Source of the DNA: Thermomicrobiales bacterium
GTDB taxonomy: Bacteria; Chloroflexota; Chloroflexia; Thermomicrobiales; UBA6265
NCBI GenBank assembly: GCA_041390825.1
Contig: JAWKPF010000012.1
Span: 1 to 64,000 of the forward strand
Direction: 5' to 3'
Length of the DNA stretch: 64,000 bases
Both the position numbers and the translations under genes were made by a program. The first letter of the stretch is position 1. Every line of letters begins with the position of its first letter. Of the stretch, positions 46,334 to 54,772 are shown piece by piece. The notes beneath the pieces are model-generated. The model had not been told where the DNA came from. It searched no databases and was given only the letters and a program-made list of their open reading frames with translations.

Positions 46334-46666
46334 GTGATCGAGCAACAGAATCGTCATGGCGCCGGTCGGGTTGGCGAACCAACCGGTGAACCGGTCGCGC
46401 TGGTCTTCGAGGGCGTCCCCATCGTGGCATACGCCGGAGACACCATCGCCAGCGCGTTGCTAGCAGCTGGAATCCGAAGCTTCACGGTTACCGCGGTGGC
46501 AGGAGAGCAACGCGGCGGGTATTGCTTCGTCGGGCGGTGCGACGATTGTTTGGTGGTGGTCGATGGCCAGGCCAACCAGCGCGCATGCACGACCCCAGTT
46601 CGAGACGGCATGGACGTGCGCATCCAGCGCGGACATGGCCCGGTCGAGCGGCAGGCGGTCTCGTGA
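46334..46666 (+). CDS. (2Fe-2S)-binding protein, HcnA/sarcosine-oxidase-type
   Basis: A 110-residue ferredoxin-like subunit. VALVFEGVPIVAYAGDTIAS is the typical opening; the cluster ligands are in YCFVGRCDDCLVVVDG and the fourth Cys in RACTTPV. It matches the small subunit seen in HcnA, opine/proline dehydrogenases and the N-terminus of sarcosine oxidase alpha. GTG 46334 follows AGGAG by 10 bases. Its TGA overlaps the next start (GTGA), so the trio 46334-47867 is co-translated. Confidence 0.85.
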   Translation: MIEQQNRHGAGRVGEPTGEPVALVFEGVPIVAYAGDTIASALLAAGIRSFTVTAVAGEQRGGYCFVGRCDDCLVVVDGQANQRACTTPVRDGMDVRIQRGHGPVERQAVS

Positions 46667-47610
46667 GCGCGCCGGACGTCGTCATCGTCGGAGCGGGGCC
46701 CGCAGGTCTCTCGGCGGCAGTCACCGCGGCCGAGGCCGGGATGCGTGTCACGGTCGTCGACGAGCGGGCCTCTCCCGGCGGTCGATTGCGCTATGACCTC
46801 CCGGCCGGCAATTCACTCGCATGGTACGTGGGTGAGTGCGAGCGGCTCGATGTCGAATTGCGTTCGAGCACGGTTGCGTGGGGGATTTTTCCCGGTTGGA
46901 CCATCGCGTTGGAATCTCCGGCTGGAGCCGAGACGCTCGAGACCGCCAATGTCATTCTCGCAACGGGATCGACCGATCGCGCTTTGGCATTCGAAGGAAA
47001 CACGCTTCCGGGTGTGATCTCTGGCAGCGGTCTGCGGCGACTCATTGGCGAGTATGGCGTGTTGCCTGGGAAGCGTGTTCTCGTGCTCGGCGACGGGCCG
47101 GATGCCGCTGCCACCGCACATGCCACACGCACTGCCGGCGGACAGGTAGTCATGCTGCTGTCCGAGGAGGACGCCCGGTCGATCGTCGTTTCCGGGGATG
47201 CGGCCGTCGAACGCGTCACAGTAGGCGACCAAACGCATGACGTGGATATCGTGGCGGTGGCTGTTGGCCGCCAGCCGGACATAATGCTAGCAACGATGGC
47301 CGAACTCGAGCTGGTTTGGGCGCCCGAGCTGGGTGGTTGGGCGCCACTCCATCATTTGAACGGCGAGGGTGGCAAGCCGGGTCTCTACCTCGCTGGCGAC
47401 GCTGCAGGTGTCGACAATGTCGAAGTTTGCGAGTTCGAGGGCGCCATGGTGGCCACAGTCCTTGCTGGCAAGGCCGGAATGATCGATCCCGCACGAGGCG
47501 CCGAGATGCGAGCGGAGCTTGCCAGCATGCGGCCAGCGCGCATGGCCGCCTACGATTCGGATCCCACGTATGCGCAACCGTGGCTCGTCCCCCTGGAGAT
47601 GCAAGGATGA
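46663..47610 (+). CDS. FAD/NAD(P)-dependent oxidoreductase, HcnB-like
   Basis: A 315-residue pyridine-nucleotide disulfide-type flavoprotein. VVIVGAGPAGLSAAVTAAEAG is the FAD motif; VILATGSTDRALAFEGNTLPG is typical of the family; LPGKRVLVLGDGPDAAATAH is the NAD(P) motif; GLYLAGDAAGVDN closes FAD binding. It resembles HcnB and the matching part of sarcosine oxidase/opine dehydrogenase alpha, but is shorter. GTG at 46663 is fixed by the 4-base overlap; the stop overlaps the next ATG. Confidence 0.85.
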   Translation: MSAPDVVIVGAGPAGLSAAVTAAEAGMRVTVVDERASPGGRLRYDLPAGNSLAWYVGECERLDVELRSSTVAWGIFPGWTIALESPAGAETLETANVILATGSTDRALAFEGNTLPGVISGSGLRRLIGEYGVLPGKRVLVLGDGPDAAATAHATRTAGGQVVMLLSEEDARSIVVSGDAAVERVTVGDQTHDVDIVAVAVGRQPDIMLATMAELELVWAPELGGWAPLHHLNGEGGKPGLYLAGDAAGVDNVEVCEFEGAMVATVLAGKAGMIDPARGAEMRAELASMRPARMAAYDSDPTYAQPWLVPLEMQG

Positions 47611-47867
47611 CCAACTACATCTGCCGTTGCGAAGACCTGAGCCTCGAACGGGTGGAGGAGGTCATCGCCGAAGGAAAGACCACGCTGAACGACGTCAAGC
47701 GCCACACTCGTGTGGGGATGGGGCGTTGTCAGGGTGTCTATTGCCTCTCCGAGGTGCGGCGCTTGCTCGACGAAGCTGGTCTCGATCCGATGACGCAGCG
47801 TCCTCCGGCGCGCCAGATCAGACTCGATACGCTTGCTGAATCCTGGCCGGCGTCGGACGACGACTGA
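47607..47867 (+). CDS. BFD-like (2Fe-2S)-binding protein
   Basis: An 86-residue protein with the bacterioferritin-associated-ferredoxin pattern: YICRCEDLSLERVEEVIAEG (C-x-C) and GMGRCQGVYCLSEVRRLL (C-x4-C). In HcnB-type enzymes this domain is fused to the C-terminus of the flavoprotein; here it is a separate gene, overlapping by 4 bases. The catalytic D-amino-acid-oxidase-like subunit usually found with these three is not next to them. Confidence 0.85.
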   Translation: MTNYICRCEDLSLERVEEVIAEGKTTLNDVKRHTRVGMGRCQGVYCLSEVRRLLDEAGLDPMTQRPPARQIRLDTLAESWPASDDD

Positions 47868-47965
47868 TCGCCCTGGATCCACCGGACCCAGGGCCCAGGA
47901 CCGGGACTCCACATCCCGCCGTGCTACCATCGAAACGGCTCGTTTGGCATGTATTGGAGGGCGTC

Positions 47966-49372
47966 GTGACCGATTCACGCATCAGGCTCGATTACCGGAA
48001 TGTGATGGCGTCCGCCGTGGGCGATGCCAATGGCTTGACCGAGGAGCAATTGCAGGCGATTGCGCCCAAAGCCGCCCGCGAAATCGAGCGCATCTGGGCG
48101 GAGCATGCCGCTGGCGACCAGAAGTGGATCGACCTGCCGGACAATCGGCAGATCGTCGACGAGATCGAAGCCTTTGCAGATGAGAACCGCGCCAAGTACG
48201 ACGATTTCATCCTGATCGGCATCGGAGGTTCCTCATTGGGAGCCATTTCGGCCATTCAGGCGCTGGCGCATCCCTACCGCAATCTCTTGCCGGCCAGGCA
48301 ACGGGGCGGACCGCGCTTCTTTGTGCTCGACAATCCCGACCCGGAGAAGGTCGCTGCCACGCTTGCTACCGTCGACCTACAAAAGACGCTCGTCAACGTC
48401 GTAACCAAGAGCGGTCAAACGGCCGAAACCATGGCGAACTTCCTGGTCGTGCAGGACGCATTGGAGAAGGCTGTCGGCAAGAAGCAAGCGCGCTCGCAGA
48501 TCATCGCAACCACCGACCCCGAGAGCGGTCTTCTGCGCAAGCTCGCAGACCAGGAGGGCTATCGCACCTTTCCGGTTCCTCCCGGCGTCGACGGACGCCA
48601 GACCGTGCTGAGCGCGGTGGGAATGCTGCCGGCAGCAATGTGCGGTGTCGATATCGGCGGAATGCTCGAAGGCGCGGCTGCGATGCGCGAGCGTTGCAAA
48701 TCGACCGATATCTTCGAGAACGCCGCTGCGCTATTCGCGGCGATCGCCTACCTCTCCAACACGACTAACGGCAAAGCCATGCTGGTCATGATGCCGTATG
48801 CCGATGCGCTCTTTGGCATTGCCGACTGGTTCCGCCAGCTCTGGGCAGAGAGTCTCGGCAAGCGGCTCGGGACGGACGGCAAGGAAGTCTTTGCCGGACA
48901 AACGCCGATCAAGGCGCTCGGGGCAATCGACCAGCATTCGCAAATCCAGCTCTACACCGAGGGGCCGAACGACAAGCTTCTCTGCCTTATTGGCGTCGAT
49001 CACTATCGCGCTGAAGTTCGGATCGATGGCGTGCCCGCAGGCATTCCGGATCTCGAGTATCTCGACGGCGCGGAACTGGGCACGCTGCTCGATCGCGAAC
49101 GGCTCGCCACCGCCTGGGCGCTGACGGAGGCAAGACGTCCCAACCTCATGCTCACGATTCCCACCATCGATGCCGGGATCGTGGGAGAGTTCTATTTCAT
49201 GCATGAGTTCCAGACTGTCGTCGCCGGCGGGCTCTATGGCGTCAACCCCTTTGGCCAGCCCGGTGTCGAAGCCGGCAAGAATGCCACCTACGCACTCATG
49301 GGCCGCGCAGGGTACGAGGACCTGAAAGCTACGCTCCTGGCTGCGCCAGAGGGACCCAGCTACACGGTCTGA
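47966..49372 (+). CDS. pgi: Glucose-6-phosphate isomerase
   Basis: A 468-residue isomerase interconverting glucose and fructose 6-phosphate. FILIGIGGSSLGAISAIQAL is the sugar-phosphate site; NVVTKSGQTAETMANFLV the second SIS motif; PIKALGAIDQHSQIQLYTEG contains the catalytic Glu/His region; ending GQPGVEAGKNATYALMG is typical. GTG 47966 is chosen because GGAGG is 8 bases upstream; a longer frame to 47921 exists. Length and layout match bacterial Pgi of the shorter type. Confidence 0.9.
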   Translation: MTDSRIRLDYRNVMASAVGDANGLTEEQLQAIAPKAAREIERIWAEHAAGDQKWIDLPDNRQIVDEIEAFADENRAKYDDFILIGIGGSSLGAISAIQALAHPYRNLLPARQRGGPRFFVLDNPDPEKVAATLATVDLQKTLVNVVTKSGQTAETMANFLVVQDALEKAVGKKQARSQIIATTDPESGLLRKLADQEGYRTFPVPPGVDGRQTVLSAVGMLPAAMCGVDIGGMLEGAAAMRERCKSTDIFENAAALFAAIAYLSNTTNGKAMLVMMPYADALFGIADWFRQLWAESLGKRLGTDGKEVFAGQTPIKALGAIDQHSQIQLYTEGPNDKLLCLIGVDHYRAEVRIDGVPAGIPDLEYLDGAELGTLLDRERLATAWALTEARRPNLMLTIPTIDAGIVGEFYFMHEFQTVVAGGLYGVNPFGQPGVEAGKNATYALMGRAGYEDLKATLLAAPEGPSYTV

Positions 49373-49448
49373 TCACGATTGCAACGCTGGGAAGGCTGGC
49401 CACGCTGTCAGTGGCAGGGGTCCGCATGGGAATGAGTTCTGGAATACG

Positions 49449-49940
49449 TCATTCGTCGCCAGAATGACGAATCACTCCCAGGAGATCGTCGGTCTTGGGG
49501 ATGCCATTTTCCCGATAGATGATCGTGCCGTCTTTGCCGACGATAAAGACCGTGCGGTTGATCGATTCGCTGTACTCGCCCGGTTTCCCGGGGACCGGCT
49601 TCAGCGCGCCATACGCACGGGAGAGTTCCAGCCCCTCATCGACGAGCAAGTCGAAGGGCAATTTGAGATGCACCTTGAAGCGCTCGTGACTGTCGAGGTC
49701 GTCACCGCTGATGCCGAATGGAATGGTATCGAAATCTCGATAGGAGTCGATCGCCCTGCGAACCGCGGACAGCTGGTTCGTTCAGCCAGATGTGAAATCT
49801 CTGGGATAGAAAATCAGGAGCAGGCGGTAGGCGCCGAAATAGTTCGAGAGGGTGATCGACGTTCCGCCCGTGCTCTCGAGGGTGAAATCGATAGCAGGAT
49901 CGCCAACATGGGGTCCTGGCGGAAGCGGCAGTTCAGTCAT
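49449..49940 (-). CDS. Peroxiredoxin (AhpC/TSA, Bcp/PrxQ-like) with in-frame UGA, candidate selenoprotein
   Basis: A 163-residue thioredoxin-fold peroxidase if the UGA at 49784-49782 (codon 53) is read. Ahead of it: PAIDFTLESTGGTSITLSNY and RLLLIFYPRDFTSG; after it: TNQLSAVRRAIDSYRDFDTI, then an intact C-terminus with SINRTVFIVGKDGTIIYREN. In PrxQ/Bcp proteins the residue after FYP.D.T.G is the peroxidatic cysteine, followed by T. Here that codon is UGA, so selenocysteine at the active site is the best reading. No other cysteine exists in the protein, so it would work as a one-chalcogen enzyme recycled by an outside thiol. No sel genes are in the window. A single TGC-to-TGA error or mutation is the alternative. 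Confidence 0.75.
49752..49771 (-). promoter_or_regulatory. Candidate bacterial SECIS element
   Basis: In the mRNA, nucleotides 11-18 after the UGA (UGUCCGCG) pair with nucleotides 22-30 (CGCAGGGCG), with one bulged A, around a loop GUU starting 19 nt after the UGA. A short stem, a small loop with G among its first two bases, and 18 nt from UGA to the loop match known bacterial SECIS geometry (the E. coli fdhF spacing is about the same). An alternative stem CGAACC/GGUUCG nearer the UGA competes. Confidence 0.55.
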
Positions 49941-50002
49941 GCGGGCATTTTATGGGAGACGCGTACACCGGGCAAGGCCCGGAATTGAGCTGACGATGAC
50001 CT

Positions 50003-50052
50003 GAGACGAAATGAGCGGCCACTGATATCGCAGGGCCGCTCATTTCAGTCTC
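50003..50052 (-). terminator. Long hairpin, terminator of nadA
   Basis: AAATGAGCGGCC (50009-50020) pairs with GGCCGCTCATTT (50034-50045), extended by GAGAC (50003-50007) with GTCTC (50048-50052) after one unpaired base on each arm. It lies 24 bases past the nadA stop, between nadA and the peroxiredoxin start. Confidence 0.7.
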
Positions 50053-50075
50053 GCTGCTGCTACTACTGGATGCTC

Positions 50076-51326
50076 CTATGGCACCAGCAGCATGCGTTCC
50101 AGCGCGATCAGCGCATCCTTTTTCGTCACGGGATCGACTTCCACTCGGTTGACCACCTCGCCCCGGGCAAGATGCTCGAGTGACCAGAGCACATAGGCGG
50201 GATGCACCCGGTACATGGTCGAGCATGGGCAAATGACCGGATCGAGACAGAAGATCTTCTTCCCCGGCAATTCCTTCTGAAGCCGGTTGACCAGGTTGAT
50301 CTCAGTGCCAACTGCCCAGGTGGTGCCGTCTGGAGCGTCGCGGATCGTATTGATGATCTTCTCGGTCGATCCGTCGTAATCGGCCGCCTGCACCACCCGA
50401 TAGTCGCATTCGGGGTGCACGATCACCTGCACGTCGGGATACGCCGCGCGTGCGGTAGCAATCTGCTCGGTCGTAAAGCGGGCATGCACCGAGCAATACC
50501 CCTTCCAGAGGATCACGGTGGCGTCCCGCAGTTGCTGCTCGGTGTTGCCACCCAACGGCTGGAACGGATCCCACACGACCATCTTGTCGAGTGGAATGCC
50601 CTTTTTCAGTCCGGTATTGCGGCCGAGGTGCTCGTCCGGGAAAAAGAGGATCCGCTCACCACCATCGAACGCCCAGTCGTAGACCCGTTCGGCATTGGAG
50701 GACGTGCAGACGATGCCGCCGTTCTTGCCGCAAAACGCTTTGAGACTCGCCGCGGAGTTCATGTAGGTCACGGGAACGACATTGCCGATCCCGAGACGCT
50801 TCAGTTCCGCCCAGCAGGCTTCGACATCGACCGGTTTGGCCATGTCGGCCATCGAGCACCCGGCTTCCATGTTGGGCAGAATGACCTGTTGGTGCGGTTG
50901 CCCGAGCACATCGGCGCTCTCGGCCATGAAGTGCACACCGCAAAAGAGAATGTAGTCGGCTTCCCCTTGCGTCGCGGCTTCCTGGGAGAGCTTGTATGAG
51001 TCCCCGCGGAAGTCGGCGAACTGGATGACCTCGTCCCGTTGGTAGTGATGCCCCAGGATCACGAGCTTGTCGCCGATCGCGTTGCGGGCTTCCCAGGTGC
51101 GGGCGTCCCGCTCCTCGACCGGCATCTTGAAGTAGTCGCGCGGAATCTTCGCCTGTTTCTTGGGCGTCGACCCATAGGTGAAGAGGGTTTCATAGGCGCC
51201 GGTGCCCTCTTCTGGCACACAGGCCGCGACGCCGAGCTGCTGGTTGTCGAACCACTCGGACGACTTTTCGCCGAACTTCGACGAGAGCCCTTGCGGACGA
51301 ATGGAAAGATCGATCGAAGAGGACAT
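50076..51326 (-). CDS. nadA: Quinolinate synthase
   Basis: A 416-residue enzyme condensing iminoaspartate with dihydroxyacetone phosphate in NAD synthesis. KLVILGHHYQRDEVIQFADF is the substrate site; cluster cysteines are in ILFCGVHFMAE, VIVHPECDYRVV and VICPCSTMYRV; VPVTYMNSAASLKAFCG and VWDPFQPLGGNT are typical. It is longer than E. coli NadA (347), with about 60 extra N-terminal residues, as in other Chloroflexota. ATG 51326 has AAGGAG about 11 bases upstream; the frame to 51389 is rejected. nadB and nadC are not in the window. Confidence 0.95.
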   Translation of the reverse strand: MSSSIDLSIRPQGLSSKFGEKSSEWFDNQQLGVAACVPEEGTGAYETLFTYGSTPKKQAKIPRDYFKMPVEERDARTWEARNAIGDKLVILGHHYQRDEVIQFADFRGDSYKLSQEAATQGEADYILFCGVHFMAESADVLGQPHQQVILPNMEAGCSMADMAKPVDVEACWAELKRLGIGNVVPVTYMNSAASLKAFCGKNGGIVCTSSNAERVYDWAFDGGERILFFPDEHLGRNTGLKKGIPLDKMVVWDPFQPLGGNTEQQLRDATVILWKGYCSVHARFTTEQIATARAAYPDVQVIVHPECDYRVVQAADYDGSTEKIINTIRDAPDGTTWAVGTEINLVNRLQKELPGKKIFCLDPVICPCSTMYRVHPAYVLWSLEHLARGEVVNRVEVDPVTKKDALIALERMLLVP

Positions 51327-51574
51327 TGCGCCTCGAACTCCTTCGAGATGAACCAGGAGGCCGGGTCTGACGCCAGACGACCGGAGCATTTCCTCACGCT
51401 CCTGATTCCCTCATAGCGTCCCCAAGCATAGAGAGCACGGGAGTAATTGTCAATGTGACACTAAGTCGGGTTCGGCACGCCAAGGCAGCCGATTCACGCT
51501 CTTCCACAAGCGCGAATCTGCCCTCATTCACCAATGCAAAACACAACGACGTCCGACCTACACCCCCTATCCAC

Positions 51575-51706
51575 GCCTCTGCCTCTTGCCTCTTGCCTGC
51601 TGCCTGTTGCCTGTTGCCCGTTGCCTCTTGCCTGTTGCCTCTTGCCCGTTGCCTGCCTCGCCCGTTGCCCGTTGCCTCTTGCCTGTTGCCCGTTGCCTGT
51701 TGCCCC
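51575..51706 (+). repeat. Tandem heptad repeat array (GCCYSTT)
   Basis: Sixteen regular 7-base units with consensus GCC(T/C)(C/G)TT: ten from 51581 to 51650, one irregular 9-base unit, then six from 51660 to 51701, plus partial units at both ends. It fills much of the 427-base gap between nadA and pepF; the rest of that gap shows no gene. On the plus strand it happens to lie open upstream of pepF, giving a false CLLPVA-type peptide. Related in unit length and composition to the repeats at 71-102 and 524-558. Confidence 0.9.
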
Positions 51707-51753
51707 TAAACTTGACCGTTACGATCAGATCACTCATCGAACAGAGGTCATTG

Positions 51754-53581
51754 ATGTCGACAACCACTCTCGAACAGCTCACGCGGGACGACATCCCGGT
51801 CGAAGAGACCTGGGATCTTTCGTCCTACTACGTCGATGACGCCGCCTTCGAAGCGGATCTCGCGCGTATCCCGGAGCTCGTGAAACAAGCTGCGTCCTGG
51901 CAGGGAAAACTCGGTGAGTCAGCCGCGGGTCTGCGCCAGGCGCTGGACGATTCCATGGCCGCGCGCCAGGTGATTTCCCGCGCTGCCAGTTACGCCCACC
52001 TGCGCAAAGACGAGAACGTCGCCAACCCGGAGCGTTCCGCCGCGTTCGAGCGCGCGGTCAGCGCGGCGATCCAGGCCAGCCAGGCGCTGGCGTTCTTCCA
52101 GCCGGAACTCCTGCAGATTCCAGAGAAAACCTATGACGAGTTTCTGAAATCTCCCGAGCTCGAGCCCTACCGGCACGCGTTGGAAGACGCCGCTCGCCAG
52201 CGGCCGTACGTCCGCTCGATCGAAATCGAGACGGTGCTTGCGCAATCGGCAGAGATCGCACGCACTGCTTCGGAAGCCTTCAGCGCGCTCAACGATGCCG
52301 ATCTCGATTTCGGGGAGGTCGAGAACGAGGATGGCGAGCTCATCAAACTCACGCGCGCGCTATCAGCTCTTGATGGAAAGCAAGAACCGGGATGTTCGCG
52401 CTCGTGCCTACGACAAGTTGATGACCGCCTATGAGAAGCACAAGAACACCACAGGCGCGCTGTTTGCCGGCTCGATCCGCAACGACAACTTCTACGCCAG
52501 TGTGCGTGGCTACCCGTCGGCGCGCGCCCAGGCGTTGCTGGATGACAACATACCCGAGTCGGTCTACGACAGCCTGGTCGAGGCAGTCTCGAATTCGACC
52601 GGAATCATCGAACGCTACTACAAGCTGCGTTCCAAACTGATCGGTGTCGAGCAGCTCGCGCTCTATGACCTCTATGTGCCGTTGTCTCCGGCGCCGGAGC
52701 GTAAGTTCTCGATCCACGAAGCAGTGAACACGGTGCTCGGCAGTCTGTCAGCGCTGGGAGATACCTACACGAACGACCTGAAGGATTTGTTCGGCAAGCG
52801 CACCATCGACTGGCACGAAACTGCAGGCAAGAATTCCGGGGCGTATTCGTCCGGAACATACGGCGCCAACCCGGTGATCCTGATGAACTGGAACGGTTCG
52901 ACCGACCATGTCTTCACCCTGGCACACGAGGCCGGTCACCAGATGCACAGCTTCTATAGCCAGGCCAACAATCCGTTCCACTATGCGGGTTACTCGATCT
53001 TCCTCGCCGAGGTCGCCTCGACCATCAACGAGACGCTGCTGACCTGGGATCTGCTCGCCCAGACACCGGAGGAGAATCCACAGGAGCGCTTCTCGATCCT
53101 GAACAACTTCGCCGACACGATTTCCGGCACGCTGATCCGGCAGACCATGTTTGCCGATTTCGAGCACCGGGCGCACGTGGCTGCGGCCGAGGGGCAGCCG
53201 CTCACGCCGGAGAGCTTGAGCGAGCTCTACGGCGGCCGCACCGAGCTCTACCGGCCCGGTGTGCTCAACGACGACCGCTCCAAGCTCGAATGGAGCCGCG
53301 TGCCACACTTCTATCGCGCGTACTACGTTTTCCAATACGCAACCGGCATTTCAGCCGCTTTGGCCATCGCCAGCAGAATCCGCGACGAGGGACCGGAAGC
53401 GCGCGAAAACTACCTCGGCATGCTCAAGGCTGGAAGCTCCGACTACCCCATCGAAGTGCTCAAGCGGGGCGGCGCCGACCTCACCACCCCGGAACCGGTC
53501 TACGCCGCGCTGCGCATCTTCGATGAGACAATTGCCGAGATGGAGAAACTGTCGGACAACTTCACGGCCGGAGCGAACTAG
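51754..53581 (+). pseudogene. pepF: Oligoendopeptidase F (M3 family), one frameshift
   Basis: A zinc peptidase of about 608 residues cutting short peptides. The N-terminal part runs from MSTTTLEQLTRDDIPVEETW in one frame to GELIKLTRA near 52365; the rest continues one base out of frame from YQLLMESKNRDVRARAYDKL to the stop. The break falls in an alternating CG run (acgcgcgcgc), a common place for slippage or sequencing error. The zinc site is intact: FTLAHEAGHQMHSFY (HExxH), with the third ligand Glu in IFLAEVASTINETLL. RBS-like GAGGT precedes ATG 51754. If the missing base is an error, the gene is functional. Confidence 0.8.
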
Positions 53582-53586
53582 ACACC

Positions 53587-54756
53587 ATGGCGGCCACGCG
53601 GGCGCATGCGCGTATCCAGGGATTTGGCGATTCTGTATTCACGCGCATGACCGCGTTGGCGCGGCAGCACAACGCCGTCAACCTGGGTCAGGGATTTCCC
53701 GATTTCCCTGGCCCAGACTTCGTCAAGTCCGCCGCCAAGCAGGCGATCGATGCCGATCTGAATCAATACGCCATCAGCTCCGGCGCGCCTCGTCTGAAAG
53801 AGCAGGTTGCCATCGACTACGCTGCCGCGCTGGGACGAGACATCGACCCGATGCGTGAGGTCGTGGTAACCAACGGCGCCACCGAGGCTATTTTCGATGC
53901 CATTCAGGCGTTCAGCGGTCCGGGCGATGAGGTCGTAGCGTTCGAGCCGTTCTATGACTCCTATCCGGCTTCGGCCACGATTGCTGGAGCGACGTTCGTG
54001 CCGGTGCGATTGAATCCACCCGACTGGTCGTTCGACCTCGATGCGCTATCGAGCGCGATCACACCGCGCACCAGGCTCCTGCTCCTCAACACACCGCACA
54101 ACCCAACCGGCAAGGTCTTTTCCCCGGACGAGCTCGAGCAGATTGCGCATCTGGCTATCGAACGTGACATCCTGGTGCTCACCGACGAGGTCTACGACCG
54201 GATCACCTTCGATCGCGCGGTGCACATACCGATCGCCTCGCTGCCGGGAATGTGGGAGCGCACGATCTCGGTCAACTCCACCGGCAAGACCTTCAGCATG
54301 ACGGGCTGGAAAATCGGCTACGCGGTTGGTCCTGCCGAGCTGGTGGAAGCGATCCAGAGCGTCCACCAATTCGTCACCTTCGCAAGCCCGACTCCATTCC
54401 AGGACGCGATGGCGAGTGCCATGGAACAAGCGCGCGCCAACGGTTACTACGACCAATTGAAGCGCGACTACACGCATCGGCGCGATCTGCTCGCCGTATC
54501 ACTGGCCCAGGCGGGGTTCGAAACGCTAACGGTCGGCGGCAGCTATTTCCTGATGGCCGACATTTCAAACCGAGGGTTCGAAACCGACGTTGCCTTCTGC
54601 GAATGGCTGGTGCAGACTGCCGGAGTCGTAGCGCTTCCGCCGTCGGCGTTCTATCTGGACCCAGCCACGGCTCCGCTGCTTGCCCGCTTCTGCTTTGCCA
54701 AAACGGACGCCACGATCGCTGCCGCCGCGGATCGGCTTCGCGCCATTCTCGAGTGA
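53587..54756 (+). CDS. Class I/II aminotransferase (YbdL/KAT-like)
   Basis: A 389-residue PLP aminotransferase. AVNLGQGFPDFPGPDFVK is the hallmark of the methionine/kynurenine aminotransferase subgroup (YbdL, KAT). LLLNTPHNPTGKVFSPDELE, LVLTDEVYDRITFD and the PLP Lys in VNSTGKTFSMTGWKIGY are all present, as is the C-terminal LARFCFAKTD with the carboxylate-binding Arg. It starts 5 bases after the pepF stop, so both are on one transcript; peptide breakdown feeding amino-acid transamination is a sensible pairing. Confidence 0.9.
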   Translation: MAATRAHARIQGFGDSVFTRMTALARQHNAVNLGQGFPDFPGPDFVKSAAKQAIDADLNQYAISSGAPRLKEQVAIDYAAALGRDIDPMREVVVTNGATEAIFDAIQAFSGPGDEVVAFEPFYDSYPASATIAGATFVPVRLNPPDWSFDLDALSSAITPRTRLLLLNTPHNPTGKVFSPDELEQIAHLAIERDILVLTDEVYDRITFDRAVHIPIASLPGMWERTISVNSTGKTFSMTGWKIGYAVGPAELVEAIQSVHQFVTFASPTPFQDAMASAMEQARANGYYDQLKRDYTHRRDLLAVSLAQAGFETLTVGGSYFLMADISNRGFETDVAFCEWLVQTAGVVALPPSAFYLDPATAPLLARFCFAKTDATIAAAADRLRAILE

Positions 54757-54772
54757 CCGGATAGCTGGGTCT

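Noticed and set aside
51575..51706. CRISPR-like array
   Set aside because: Units are 7 bases with no spacers and no cas genes nearby.
51586..51753. An N-terminal extension of PepF rich in CLLPVA
   Set aside because: It is translation of the heptad array, not protein; the real start is ATG 51754.
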